Source: Lacrimispora defluvii (lineage in GTDB: Bacteria > Bacillota > Clostridia > Lachnospirales > Lachnospiraceae). From it: a stretch of 41,968 bases of DNA. Positions 32,060 to 40,810 of this stretch are shown in pieces. The DNA lies in the NCBI GenBank assembly GCA_013036995.1, contig JAAOXG010000071.1, forward strand, positions 1 to 41,968. The letters run 5' to 3'. The notes beneath the pieces are model-generated. The model saw only the letters and a list, made by a program, of their open reading frames with translations. It was not told the DNA's origin and made no database searches. Position numbers and translations under genes: made by a program. How positions within the stretch are numbered: the stretch's first letter is position 1; each line of letters opens with the position of its first letter.

Positions 32060-32429
32060 TTATCTTGATGGGGCTATATAGTGGGTGGCATAGGCTTTCT
32101 CAATATCATCGCCTCCGCTTTTGGAGAATCGGAGCTTTTTTGCATGAGGGAGATTTTTAAGTCCCCACTGCTTATAAAAGGTCCACGATTCCTTGAGATT
32201 GTTTTTTGCGGCATAGCCTCGGATTTCCCGCATAACAAAGGACAGTTTGGAGGTTCACTTTGCAAACATGCTCCAAATAATCTACCTTTCCAAAACGCCA
32301 CCGTTCATAATCCTCTTTGGAGAGGATGCTTAAATCCATTAGAACCTGCACCGGCATTGCTATTCCGCTTTTTTGAATTTGCTGATACATGGAATTATGG
32401 ATTTTCTCCCTTATTTCATTGTTGTTCAC
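32060..32429 (-). pseudogene. Frameshifted small ICE gene
   Basis: Reads MNNNEIREKIHNSMYQQIQK, VLMDLSILSKEDYERWRFGK and VDYLEHVCKVNLQ, then loses frame near CCAAACTG (about 32243-32250). The alternative frame continues with LSFVMREIRGYAAKNNLKES, WTFYKQWGLK, LRFSKSGGDDIEKAYATHYI and a stop at 32060. Combined, about 122 residues, a common Clostridial ICE protein with a Lys/Arg-rich helical body. One base seems inserted or two lost. Either a true inactivation or a sequencing error. Confidence 0.75.
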
Positions 32430-32528
32430 CGCATCGCCTCCTGTATATATTTTACTGCAAACCGCTTTGGAACACCAGGTGCTTGCCCTATTCTTTGGGG
32501 GTGATGCAAGTAAAAACAGTCCATCACA

Positions 32529-32867
32529 CTACATCCCCAAAATCGTCCAGATATAGGTCGGCGCTGTCAAAGTGAACACCAAACAAGCGAACAAAATTGC
32601 CGGCGCCGCCCACTCAAACTGGCCGTGCTTTCTATAATCGAAGTATGCGGTTCCCAATTTCGCAAAAAAGAACACCGCCAGAATCAGGTCAATGGCGGGG
32701 AATACCACCTTGTTGACCACCGTCTTGATCTGCCCGGAGGCATCCCGCCAAGTGCCCTCAATAGCGCCCGCCACATCTCCGTTTGCCGCGAAAGCTGTTG
32801 TGCTAAAGAGCATGGTTGCCATGAGGACGAGGGTCAGCATAATGGCGATTTTTTTATACTTTTTCAT
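32529..32867 (-). CDS. VirB2/DUF3852-like pilin candidate
   Basis: 112-aa protein with a cleavable signal (MLTLVLMATMLFSTTAFAAN, AxA site near residue 29), an amphipathic middle, and two hydrophobic segments (VVFPAIDLILAVFFFAKLG and WAAPAILFACLVFTLTAPT) with a short basic loop FDYRKHGQFE between, the hairpin layout of VirB2/TrbC conjugative pilins. Start at 32867, AAAGGTGG upstream. A hairpin (32895-32922) precedes it, which may favour high expression relative to neighbours. Confidence 0.7.
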   Translation of the reverse strand: MKKYKKIAIMLTLVLMATMLFSTTAFAANGDVAGAIEGTWRDASGQIKTVVNKVVFPAIDLILAVFFFAKLGTAYFDYRKHGQFEWAAPAILFACLVFTLTAPTYIWTILGM

Positions 32868-32894
32868 AAAGACCACCTTTCCAAAAGTCGAGAA

Positions 32895-32922
32895 AAGGCC
32901 ACGGGAATAATCCTGCGGCCTT
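32895..32922 (-). terminator. Hairpin upstream of the pilin candidate
   Basis: AAGGCC/GGCCTT with further partial pairing inside (loop TTAT), 28 bases before the start at 32867. Only TT then CTCG follow directly on the minus strand, so it is weak as a terminator; it could stabilise the pilin mRNA 5' end. Confidence 0.4.
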
Positions 32923-32937
32923 ACTCTTTTTCTGTTT

Positions 32938-33408
32938 TTATAATTTCATTGTCATGTCCATGCCCGGAACCTGTTCCTCTAAAAGCGGAGCAACCTCTAT
33001 CACCTGGGGGTTTTCATAAAACTTCAGGTTGCCCCTAAAGCCTTTTTTCATCAGGCTAAATTCTTCCGCCTGTACAAGCACTTCCGATGGACAGCCGGGT
33101 GGCATCTCTTGATTCCACCGTACCCATTCGCCATTTTGATGGCGTGGCTCCAGCTTTAGGATGATGTAATCCTCCGGTACGAAAGCGGGATACTTCTGTA
33201 AAAATCCCCGCTTATCAACGTAGCTATGCCCTTCCTGCATCACGGTCATTTCCATGAGCCGCAGGGTATCCGCAAGGGAGGTGCAGAACCAGCACTCCTG
33301 ATCCCCAAACCGCCGGATTCGGCCGTCTTGCAGGATCGCATCCAGCCGGTCTTTTTTCGTGTAGTGATACAGGCTGCCTTTGGGCGCCTCAATTCGTTCA
33401 TATGCCAT
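32938..33408 (-). CDS. Unknown protein with an HYT motif (ART/DUF2971-like start)
   Basis: 156-aa protein: GSLYHYTKKDRLDAILQDGR, FGDQECWFCTSLADTLRLME, then ILKLEPRHQNGEWVRWNQEM, NLKFYENPQVIEVAPLLEE. The opening L-Y-H-Y-T...L..IL..G resembles the first strand and helix of ADP-ribosyltransferase-like folds (DarT, Tpt1, DUF2971-like groups). I cannot see a clear catalytic Glu, so activity is unproven. Start at 33408 because GGAGGATAAA precedes it; ATG 33420 is a possible alternative within the upstream overlap. Confidence 0.55.
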   Translation of the reverse strand: MAYERIEAPKGSLYHYTKKDRLDAILQDGRIRRFGDQECWFCTSLADTLRLMEMTVMQEGHSYVDKRGFLQKYPAFVPEDYIILKLEPRHQNGEWVRWNQEMPPGCPSEVLVQAEEFSLMKKGFRGNLKFYENPQVIEVAPLLEEQVPGMDMTMKL

Positions 33409-33421
33409 TTTATCCTCCATG

Positions 33422-35110
33422 CTACGGCTGTTTGGGCGCTACATGCCAATCCTGCCACAAGTTGCCCCTTATAGTCAGACTGTCTGTGAGGTTGGCGGAC
33501 AGCATCCCGTCCGGAGTCCACCCATCAATGAGCCATGTGTTGACGGTATAGGCTCCATCTGGCATCCATATAGGGCTGAAATGGGTGCGGTTTTTGTAGG
33601 TGGAATAATTGTTTTTTTGAAATTCAAACCGTCCCGAACCCATACGCTCCAAGAGCCGCCAGTAGGTTTCGTAGCCAAACTCCGGGAAGTAGCTGACCGC
33701 ATTCTGCGGCTGGGTAACCGCCGAGCTTTGGTTGGAGCTGATACTTCCGTTGACGATCTGGTTGACGCCATATCCCGATTTCATCGTTCTTCCGCTGGCG
33801 GTCGGATTCATGTTGTCACACTTAATGCTCATGGCAGCGGTTAGGCTGGCACTGTAACGGTCCAGGTCAAACTCCCACCATCCGTGGTCACACCAGTATC
33901 CTGAATCCTCGCCGGTGCTGTGCCACACCCAATATGCCTGCCACCACGGACGCCAGATACTCCAGCTCGCCGAGTTTTTCACCGCTCTGCTTGGCACGGC
34001 AGAGGCACGGAAGCTGTCATTGCGGTCATCGGCCACGGGATTGGGCGGAGGGTTCTTATTAAGGTCAATGATTTTGACGTTGAGGGTCGTTTTGGCGGTG
34101 CTTCCGGGACCGAATACCGTCACCTGAATTGTCATGTTCTGCTCAGTGCCAGGGGTTTTCCATTTTACCCACGCAAGCTGGCTGTCGCCTTCGGGGTAGT
34201 AGACATTGCCCACGCTGTAGGTTTGCCCGCCAATACTAAAGCTGACACGGGTGGGTCTGTCAGGATCTGACTGACCTCCGCTGACTCTCACCGCCGTGAT
34301 GACATCCGTGTTTACACGGTATTCATAATCGTAGGCGTCAATCTGAGATTCCTCCGGTTTCTCCGTAAAACGGACAATGCCAAGTCCAAGGCTGGACTTG
34401 ATATCCGCATTGGATGCGGCGCTGCTTTTGCTGCCTCCCCATGCGGGATAGCCGAGGTCACCTACCTCCAAAAACATGGCGAGGGGCAGATTCTTGTGGG
34501 TAAGAGACACCATTCTTCTGCGGAGCAGACCGCTAACCTGTTCATCATACAGGGCGGCTTCGGTAGCGGTGGTGGCAATCATAACCCCCTCGAATTTGTA
34601 GTAGGCAATGGGCTCCAAGAGGATTTTATACTCACCGCCGATGAGAACATCGTAATTCATACCTGTGATATCCGCAATTCTTTTGACCACATATTCGGAA
34701 CAGAAATATCTTTTTATAGCCTCAATGTTATTGCTACCATTGGTGCTGATGATGCGGGGCATGGTCTGTCCGGGATTAATAAATGAATATGGGGTTACGC
34801 TTGGTACAAGTGGCTGACTGTTCGTGTAATTGATTTTACTTTTTCCTCCAAAGTGTAGCCGAACGTTACTTGGATTTTTGTTTGTGAAATCAAAAGGGGT
34901 GCTAACCACTGCATGGTCACTTGCACGAACCACCGTAACACGCACACCTTCGTTTCCGGGACTCCATGAATTGGTGCTGGTTCCGCTTCCCATTCCGCCA
35001 CCGCCGCCGTCAATGTTTCCACTACCGCCTGTATCAGCGAAAGCATTTATAGGGAAAAGCAGGGACAGCGCAATCAGCAGCATGGAAGCAATTCTAATGA
35101 TTTTTTTCAT
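33422..35110 (-). CDS. Large secreted protein of the Tad-T4SS operon
   Basis: 562-aa exported protein with a signal peptide (IIRIASMLLIALSLLFPINA, FADTGG), a Gly-rich spacer, a beta-rich region (VRVTVVRASDHAVVSTPFDF, VRLHFGGKSKINY), a central part with RPTRVSFSIGGQTYSVGNVY, an immunoglobulin-like stretch NMTIQVTVFGPGSTAKTTLN, and a Trp-rich C-terminal domain (SWSIWRPWWQAYWVWHSTGE). No membrane helix or LPXTG. GGAGG precedes the ATG. Probably a pilus-associated or surface adhesin, exported with the pilus machinery; no family recognised. Confidence 0.75.
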   Translation of the reverse strand: MKKIIRIASMLLIALSLLFPINAFADTGGSGNIDGGGGGMGSGTSTNSWSPGNEGVRVTVVRASDHAVVSTPFDFTNKNPSNVRLHFGGKSKINYTNSQPLVPSVTPYSFINPGQTMPRIISTNGSNNIEAIKRYFCSEYVVKRIADITGMNYDVLIGGEYKILLEPIAYYKFEGVMIATTATEAALYDEQVSGLLRRRMVSLTHKNLPLAMFLEVGDLGYPAWGGSKSSAASNADIKSSLGLGIVRFTEKPEESQIDAYDYEYRVNTDVITAVRVSGGQSDPDRPTRVSFSIGGQTYSVGNVYYPEGDSQLAWVKWKTPGTEQNMTIQVTVFGPGSTAKTTLNVKIIDLNKNPPPNPVADDRNDSFRASAVPSRAVKNSASWSIWRPWWQAYWVWHSTGEDSGYWCDHGWWEFDLDRYSASLTAAMSIKCDNMNPTASGRTMKSGYGVNQIVNGSISSNQSSAVTQPQNAVSYFPEFGYETYWRLLERMGSGRFEFQKNNYSTYKNRTHFSPIWMPDGAYTVNTWLIDGWTPDGMLSANLTDSLTIRGNLWQDWHVAPKQP

Positions 35111-35138
35111 CCTGTCCTCCTGTTTTTGCAAAATAAAA

Positions 35139-35160
35139 GCACGGTATCTTTCAACCGTGC
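35139..35160 (-). terminator. Terminator-like hairpin upstream of the secreted protein gene
   Basis: GCACGGT/ACCGTGC (7 bp, 8-base loop) followed on the minus strand by TTTTATTTT. It lies 29 bases before the ATG at 35110 and 24 bases after the preceding stop. Confidence 0.6.
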
Positions 35161-35183
35161 CCTTGGGTGTTTCTTATTGAGTT

Positions 35184-35750
35184 TTAGTCCATTGTACCAA
35201 CTTGCTTATTAATATCGCCGTCGCCGTCAACAGTCGTTCCTTGCCCATCTCCGATGTCGTCAATCCACCCGAAACCCGGCACATAAATCTTGCCGTCCTT
35301 GGTTTCGCCGCCCTGCGGCTGATTGTCATTTTTCGGTGTTTCCGTAGGCTTTTCCACCTTATCATGGTCCACAGGCTTGGGAGGCTCCGTGACCTTTTCG
35401 CCGTCAGGTTTCTGCGTGGGGTCTTTGAGCTGTTCCTCAGTATATTCCGGCTTGGTTGCATCGCCCTGGATGGTCTGTTCCGTGCCGCTGGAAACCGCAC
35501 CGTTGTCGATGTTTGTCGGCTGGGTTGTATCAGACAGGGTTACGGTGACCTCTTTCTCTTTTTCTGCGTTCTCCGGTTCCTTCGGGTCTACCGTCACATT
35601 GCTCCCCGCGGAGCTTTGGGGCGGGAGTATATTATCCACCGGCTTTGGAGTTATGAACTGCTGTCCGATCAGCACCACCAGCACCGCACAGAGTGCGAGG
35701 CATCCGCTTACGGCCAGCCATTTCTTCGTTTTAGCATTCATATTTTTCAT
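35184..35750 (-). CDS. DUF6550-like membrane-anchored Pro-rich protein
   Basis: 188-aa protein with one membrane helix (WLAVSGCLALCAVLVVLIGQ) and a long outer region rich in Pro, Lys, Asp and Thr (KEVTVTLSDTTQPTNIDNGA, PTQKPDGEKVTEPPKPVDHD), ending YVPGFGWIDDIGDG. The ending is a family hallmark I associate with DUF6550 of Clostridial Tad-bearing elements. AGGAGG precedes the ATG. Presumably spans the wall and scaffolds the pilus. Confidence 0.7.
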   Translation of the reverse strand: MKNMNAKTKKWLAVSGCLALCAVLVVLIGQQFITPKPVDNILPPQSSAGSNVTVDPKEPENAEKEKEVTVTLSDTTQPTNIDNGAVSSGTEQTIQGDATKPEYTEEQLKDPTQKPDGEKVTEPPKPVDHDKVEKPTETPKNDNQPQGGETKDGKIYVPGFGWIDDIGDGQGTTVDGDGDINKQVGTMD

Positions 35751-35856
35751 AAGAGTGTCCTCCTATTTGTTAAATTTTGATAGGTTCCTGTTAAGTCACA
35801 CCCTACCACGAACTTTTCAAAAAGTCTATCATTATTACAAAAACCTTTCCGTAAAG

Positions 35857-36402
35857 TTAAAACCTCGGTGTGTATCCGGCGCTGGTCTTGACTTTGATTG
35901 TCATGGGGGGCAGCAGTTTTCCGCCAAAGGATACGGGAACCTCCAGCATGATGGTGCTGTCAGCTTCAAAGCGGGCAGAGGCATGGTCACCTGATGCAAA
36001 GGGAGCGTTTCGGATATCCACCTCCAGATTCCACACTTTAAATTCCAGCTTGCCGTCCGAAGTTCGTTTTTCATGATAGCCTCCGCTGTAGGAAAGACCG
36101 AGTACGCCATCCAACCTATCGTAGATATCGCCGTAATCGAGGCTTTCCTCAAAATCCTCGGCAATGGGCTGGTAACCTCCCGAATAACCCTCCCGCACGC
36201 CGTGGTACACATCGTCGTAGTTGTCGTTGACAGTGGAGATGACGGCGGTTTGCACCGCATCCCGCACACCCTGCGCCACGATCATAAGCCGGAAATACTC
36301 TGAAATGCCGGTAAAGATAATCACCAGCGACAAGGCGATGGCAATGATGAGCGGAAAGCCCGCACCGTTTTTGTCCTTGAGAATACGCTTGATTCTTTCC
36401 AT
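35857..36402 (-). CDS. TadE/TadG-like pseudopilin
   Basis: 181-aa protein with a basic N-terminus, a hydrophobic segment (GFPLIIAIALSLVIIFTGIS) preceded by Gly-Ala-Gly as in TadE/TadG minor pilins, and an outer domain with SYSGGYHEKRTSDGKLEFKV and IMLEVPVSFGGKLLPPMTIK. Start 36402 (ATGGAAAGAATC) with GTAGGTGATGAG before it; upstream codons overlap the preceding gene. Follows another TadE-like gene. Confidence 0.75.
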   Translation of the reverse strand: MERIKRILKDKNGAGFPLIIAIALSLVIIFTGISEYFRLMIVAQGVRDAVQTAVISTVNDNYDDVYHGVREGYSGGYQPIAEDFEESLDYGDIYDRLDGVLGLSYSGGYHEKRTSDGKLEFKVWNLEVDIRNAPFASGDHASARFEADSTIMLEVPVSFGGKLLPPMTIKVKTSAGYTPRF

Positions 36403-36410
36403 CTCATCAC

Positions 36411-36806
36411 CTACTTCCAATAGACTTCTGATTTTCCCGCAGCATCAGCCCTGAGTGTAATCGGGAAGGAGCCGAAGCCGCCGAATAATCCGATGTTGGT
36501 CTGATAGGTGACCGTCACCGTGACTTCCTCATTAAGCTGAATCCTTCCTGTCTTGGACCACATCACGGTGGGGGTCAGTCCGGTCTTTTCCCGCAGGAAT
36601 TGTTCACGGCGGCTGGTTTCGCTGCCGACCTGTCCGGCGATTTCCACCTCCCGGATGAGTTCCACGGCAAAGGTGTCTATCTGCTGCTTTTGGATATAGA
36701 CAGGAAACACCTTCACCGCAAGGGCAATGACCAGCATTGCGCACAGCACCAGCACTGCCACATCAATGTAGCCTTCGCCGGCTTTGCTTTTCAGTATTTT
36801 CAGCAC
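36411..36806 (-). CDS. DUF4320/TadE-like pseudopilin
   Basis: 131-aa protein KSKAGEGYIDVAVLVLCAML, a short positively charged lead then a long hydrophobic helix with the Gly-Glu-Gly tag, as in DUF4320/TadE proteins, followed by a helical outer part (IDTFAVELIREVEIAGQVGS) and beta strands VTVTVTYQTNIGLFGGFGSF. GTG start overlapping the stop of the preceding gene. Located directly after the TadC-DUF3848 genes, as expected for pilus components. Confidence 0.75.
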   Translation of the reverse strand: MLKILKSKAGEGYIDVAVLVLCAMLVIALAVKVFPVYIQKQQIDTFAVELIREVEIAGQVGSETSRREQFLREKTGLTPTVMWSKTGRIQLNEEVTVTVTYQTNIGLFGGFGSFPITLRADAAGKSEVYWK

Positions 36807-37456
36807 ATGGTCACCCCCTGTTCAAAGGGGGACTGCTCCTGTTCTGGCTCCCGGATGTAATCACTTAATACGCGCCATGTACCCTTGCTGAAACTGGCAC
36901 TATGGATTTCCTGTTCCAGAAGTTCTTCCGCGGTAATTTCCATAGCATATTCAGGATCATCGGGATGCCCTTTTAGGCTTTGCCCGGACAGCAGAAGCTG
37001 TGCTTCTTCCGGCGTTAGGTATACAAAGCCGCCGGGAGTCATCATGTCGAGATTGGCACAGGGATGGCGTTCAATGAATTCCTGCACAGTGATTTTTTTA
37101 TCTGTTGCGGGACCCGGCGTATATTCCGGGTCAAGAGCATAATCCTGTTCCGCAGCGCCCTTGTCCATCAGACTCCAGAGCGCATGATTCAGTTTCTCGC
37201 TGAAATCCACTGTTTGCTCCGAAATCCACTGATCCCTGGCAACCTCCAGCGGATTTTCAAAACGCAGGAGGTATTCCATGTAATCCTCCGGGTACCCGCC
37301 GCCGTACAGCTCGTTATATACAAATCGGGCGGCTGTGATCTCATCGCTTTTTCCGATAAGAACGCCTTTGGAAAGTCCGTCCAGCTCACGAAGGTAATCG
37401 TTCCAGTTGCGGTCGAGCTTTTTCCGAAACGCATCTATCATCTGTTCTCGCTGCAT
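36800..37456 (-). CDS. DUF3848-like soluble protein
   Basis: 218-aa cytoplasmic protein, helical at the N-terminus (IDAFRKKLDRNWNDYLRELD, FVYNELYGGGYPEDYMEYLL, FENPLEVARDQWISEQTVDF), then acidic. The order NPLE..A..W and LHRALW-like helices resembles DUF3848. Start 37456 with AAGGAGG eight bases upstream. Embedded between TadC and the pseudopilins; role unknown. Confidence 0.65.
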   Translation of the reverse strand: MQREQMIDAFRKKLDRNWNDYLRELDGLSKGVLIGKSDEITAARFVYNELYGGGYPEDYMEYLLRFENPLEVARDQWISEQTVDFSEKLNHALWSLMDKGAAEQDYALDPEYTPGPATDKKITVQEFIERHPCANLDMMTPGGFVYLTPEEAQLLLSGQSLKGHPDDPEYAMEITAEELLEQEIHSASFSKGTWRVLSDYIREPEQEQSPFEQGVTMC

Positions 37457-37468
37457 TTGCACACCTCC

Positions 37469-38341
37469 TTAGAACATCCCGCCGAGGGATGTGATGATTT
37501 CATAGACAATGATCGCCATGTAAGTCATGAGAAAGCACATGAGCATGGCAAAGGAAAACACACGGATTTTGGGCGGAATCTTCATGGCCTGCGCTTTGAG
37601 CCGCTGGAGTTCCAGTTGCTTCATGTCATGCGCCAGCATTTGAAAATACATCCCTCCGTCATCTCCGCGAAGTACGCCGATCAGCCCTCGCGTGATATCC
37701 GAGAGCATAGGCGAATTGAACCTCGCCTCGAACCTCGTCAGTGCCGCCTCGTAGCTGGATGAGCGCATATCCGCCGTGAGGATGTCAAGCTCTGCGGAAA
37801 AATCCTCGCCCGCATTTCTCTTGAAATTCTCCAGCATGGACAGCACATCTCGGCTGGCTTTCAGCTCCTGGGTGATGGTTGCAACGAAGCGGGGCAATTC
37901 CTGTTCGATTTTACCTCGCTTGGCAGCCAGAGCCTCGTCCGCCTTGCGTATCTCCTTGAAATAGACCAAGATAGCGGTAAACAGCACAATAGGTGCCAGC
38001 AGCGGCAGGACGATAAGGCAGGGAATGATGCAAAGTCCAATAGCCCCTGCCTTGACAATAGCCATTGCCGTGAACAGCTCCGGTGAGTCGGAAAGCCCCG
38101 CCGCCGACAGCACATTTACCATTCTGCTTTTCTTGTACTCATCCATGCGGATGTACCGGGAGAGCCGGACGGCGGCACTTTGCAGCAGTGCGTCGGTGGT
38201 TTTGGGTTTTACTTTAGCCTGCTTTCCTGCCGACAGCATCGCCTTTTGGGTGGCGAGGGTAGGCAGCCGCAGCAGATCGGCGGCAATGAAAAAGAGCCCT
38301 GCCGACAGGAGGACTCCGAATAAAAAGAGATAGATTGTCAT
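37469..38341 (-). CDS. tadC: TadC-like type II secretion F-family protein
   Basis: 290-aa inner-membrane platform protein: an N-terminal helix, the F domain (ARFNSPMLSDITRGLIGVLR, GDDGGMYFQMLAHDMKQLEL, RLKAQAMKIPPKIRVFSFAM) and C-terminal membrane helices (LMCFLMTYMAIIVYEIITSL). With TadB it forms the platform on which the TadA ATPase turns to build the pilus. The start at 38341 follows AGGAGGAATCCC; the 22 upstream codons overlap TadB. Confidence 0.88.
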   Translation of the reverse strand: MTIYLFLFGVLLSAGLFFIAADLLRLPTLATQKAMLSAGKQAKVKPKTTDALLQSAAVRLSRYIRMDEYKKSRMVNVLSAAGLSDSPELFTAMAIVKAGAIGLCIIPCLIVLPLLAPIVLFTAILVYFKEIRKADEALAAKRGKIEQELPRFVATITQELKASRDVLSMLENFKRNAGEDFSAELDILTADMRSSSYEAALTRFEARFNSPMLSDITRGLIGVLRGDDGGMYFQMLAHDMKQLELQRLKAQAMKIPPKIRVFSFAMLMCFLMTYMAIIVYEIITSLGGMF

Positions 38342-38351
38342 GGGATTCCTC

Positions 38352-39281
38352 CTATCTTCGGTATTCAATGGGCTGGGTGAGCTTGATGACCAGTGCCGTG
38401 GAAACAAAAATCACGGCGGCACAGATGGTCAGGATAATCTGCCCCAGCGGCGTGTGCATCAGTGTGTGGTACCAATCCTTATTCAAAAAGTACATGAGCG
38501 GGATATTCCCGATGACGAGAATCACCATGACGATGAATTCCTTTCTCGGTTCAAACACCATGTTCTCCAGTTCGCCGTTGACTACCCGCATATCACTGAG
38601 CTTGCTGACGATGGGGGTCAGGGTGGTCTTGAGGCTGCGGTCATGCTGGCAGGAAATAAGGGCGTCGCACCACTCGGCAAACACGGCGTTGTCAATTCGG
38701 TCTTTCAGGTCATGGAGCGCCGCCGTCACATCGGGGTCGACCAGCCTGACGCGGGACATAAAACCCTTGAAAACCGACAGCACAGGCGGATTCAGGTATG
38801 GAATATTTTCCTCCACCGCCGTCAGGATGTCCTCATTTCTGAGGTAGGCTGTGGTAATGATGGAAAGGGCCGTTTCCAGCTCCGCCGCAATGTCCTTTTT
38901 GAAGTGGCTGGCTGTGAGCTTCACCCACCAGAAAGGCAGGAACATACAGCCTACCGCCATCACAGGAACAAGGAAAAAGTTCGAGAGCATGATAGCGATG
39001 GATGCGCCTACGGCAAAGCACAACAGGGACAGTGCACAGAGCATGGGAAAGCGTGCCGTCCTGCCGGTTACCTTGAGAACGGATTGCACCTCAGCTATTT
39101 CCCGGCGCAGATAGGACTGCTTTTTCCTACGGGTGAACTCACCTACCTCGTCACGGAGAGACTTGGGCCTGTCGGTGAGCTTTCCGAATACCGCTGTGGT
39201 GAACTCTATCGGGGTAAGGCCGAGTAAAATAAAAGAGCCTGCTATCATTCCGATACAGGCGATTAGAAGTACCGTTGTCAT
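38352..39281 (-). CDS. tadB: TadB-like type II secretion F-family protein
   Basis: 309-aa membrane protein: N-terminal helix, basic cytoplasmic region (LRREIAEVQSVLKVTGRTAR), paired helices (CALSLLCFAVGASIAIMLSN, FFLVPVMAVGCMFLPFWWV), the F domain (FKKDIAAELETALSIITTAY, LKDRIDNAVFAEWCDALISC) and a pair of C-terminal helices. ATG overlaps the TadA stop (GCATGA). Confidence 0.88.
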   Translation of the reverse strand: MTTVLLIACIGMIAGSFILLGLTPIEFTTAVFGKLTDRPKSLRDEVGEFTRRKKQSYLRREIAEVQSVLKVTGRTARFPMLCALSLLCFAVGASIAIMLSNFFLVPVMAVGCMFLPFWWVKLTASHFKKDIAAELETALSIITTAYLRNEDILTAVEENIPYLNPPVLSVFKGFMSRVRLVDPDVTAALHDLKDRIDNAVFAEWCDALISCQHDRSLKTTLTPIVSKLSDMRVVNGELENMVFEPRKEFIVMVILVIGNIPLMYFLNKDWYHTLMHTPLGQIILTICAAVIFVSTALVIKLTQPIEYRR

Positions 39282-40810
39282 GCGCTTTGTGCCTCCTTTC
39301 CCCGCAGGCTCTCGATGACCGCCTGGGGCATGCCGTTTTCCAGCAGCCGCTTGGCGAGGCTGTCCGAAATGGTATTGATCTGTTCATGGTGCCCCTCGAT
39401 GATGAACTTGCCGCCCTCCATGCGGTTTTCAGTGATGACATACTGGAACAGCGGGCGGTAGCGTCTTGTGCCGTCCGGGAGGATTTCGCATTCCTGAATT
39501 TCCATCATGCGGCGCTGTTTATTTTCAAGCTGCTTGCAGAACACCACGATGGGATAGGCTTCAGTGACGTAGTCCATGAGGGTTTGGTCGGACATATCCA
39601 CGGCACGTTTGCAGAGGGACACCATTCTGCGGTAGGTGGCTTCACAGGAATTGGAATGGATGGTCGTCAATACCGCAACGCCAGTCCTGGCAGCTTCCTG
39701 GGCGGCATTGGCCTCGGCGCCGCGCATCTCGCCCACCACGATAATATCCGGGTTAAAACGGAGCGCATAGTCCAGGAGGTTGGTCTGATCGATGCGCTGG
39801 CGGTCATTGTCGCTGTCGCGGGTCAGGGTATGGATGACCGAATTGACCACCTTGCCGTCTTTTTCCCGCACCAATGCCAGCTCACGGGAGCCGTTTTCAA
39901 TGGTATAGATTCTCTTGTTGTCGGGAACAGTGGTCAGCACCCAGCCTGCCACGGTGGTTTTACCGGAGCTGGTCGCTCCCGCCACGCAGACCGATATGCC
40001 GTAGCGGATGCAAAGGGATAAAAAGTCCAGCATGGGGTCGGTCGCCGTACCGCTTTTGACAAAGTCCTCTTTTTTCATGCTCTGCGGGTTGACGATACGG
40101 ATGGAGGCAGCCACGCCTACATCCTCGTCCACAATGGGGCTTTTCAGCACGGCAATTCGGATGTTTTTACTCAAATGCCCCAGCACAATGGGACTGGCGT
40201 TGTCCAAGACCATGCCGCTGATGTGGAGCATCCTGCGGATCACATTGACGGCATGCTGGGGGCTTTCAAAGCGTTCCTCCAGCTTGACCGTGCGGCCATC
40301 CGAATACTGCACCTCAATATCCCGCCACGAGTTGATGTCGATTTCCTCGATGCCTGTGCCGAAGATATATTTCGTCAGAAATCCGAACTCCGCCATTTCG
40401 GTGTAGAGAGCATCCGCCAGTTTGCCGCCGCTCAAGCCGTTTACCGAGACACGGCGGTCCTGAACGTACTTGGTGATGTAGCGTTTGAGCTGCGACTTGG
40501 CATCCTCGCCGCCCTCGGTGATGAGGGTGCTGTAATGCTCAGAGATGTATTCCTGCACATCGGCAAGGACCGATGAGAAATCCTTGCCCTCTGCTTCAGG
40601 TGTGAAGAACAGCGTATGGGCGCGGTTTGCGCCTGCAAAATCCACCGGGCGGTTCACCGCAGGATCCAGCTCCATGGTGTTGCTCAAAATTGGAGCCGTC
40701 ACCGGGGGTGTGGATGGCTGGTTTTGTGTCTGCTTTTTCTGCTCCTGTTCGGCCTGCGTCTTATTTTTTCCCTTGGCAAATGCCGGGGCATTTCTCTTTT
40801 TTCCTAACAT
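39278..40810 (-). CDS. tadA: TadA/CpaF-like pilus-assembly ATPase
   Basis: 510-aa secretion ATPase with a 60-residue Lys/Gln/Pro-rich N-terminal extension, the N-terminal domain (KYIFGTGIEEIDINSWRDIE), Walker A GATSSGKT (278-285), an Asp-box (PDNKRIYTIENGSRELALVR), Walker B RFNPDIIVVGEMRGAEANAA and the His box TGVAVLTTIHSNSCEATYRR. It supplies energy to extend a Tad/Flp-type pilus. Overlaps TadZ and TadB by a few bases, as expected for one polycistron. GGAGG precedes the ATG. Confidence 0.94.
   Translation of the reverse strand: MLGKKRNAPAFAKGKNKTQAEQEQKKQTQNQPSTPPVTAPILSNTMELDPAVNRPVDFAGANRAHTLFFTPEAEGKDFSSVLADVQEYISEHYSTLITEGGEDAKSQLKRYITKYVQDRRVSVNGLSGGKLADALYTEMAEFGFLTKYIFGTGIEEIDINSWRDIEVQYSDGRTVKLEERFESPQHAVNVIRRMLHISGMVLDNASPIVLGHLSKNIRIAVLKSPIVDEDVGVAASIRIVNPQSMKKEDFVKSGTATDPMLDFLSLCIRYGISVCVAGATSSGKTTVAGWVLTTVPDNKRIYTIENGSRELALVREKDGKVVNSVIHTLTRDSDNDRQRIDQTNLLDYALRFNPDIIVVGEMRGAEANAAQEAARTGVAVLTTIHSNSCEATYRRMVSLCKRAVDMSDQTLMDYVTEAYPIVVFCKQLENKQRRMMEIQECEILPDGTRRYRPLFQYVITENRMEGGKFIIEGHHEQINTISDSLAKRLLENGMPQAVIESLRGKEAQSA

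Noticed and set aside
38340-39227. Plus-strand open frame of 295 codons
   Set aside because: Antisense of TadB, whose membrane helices and F domain are clear.
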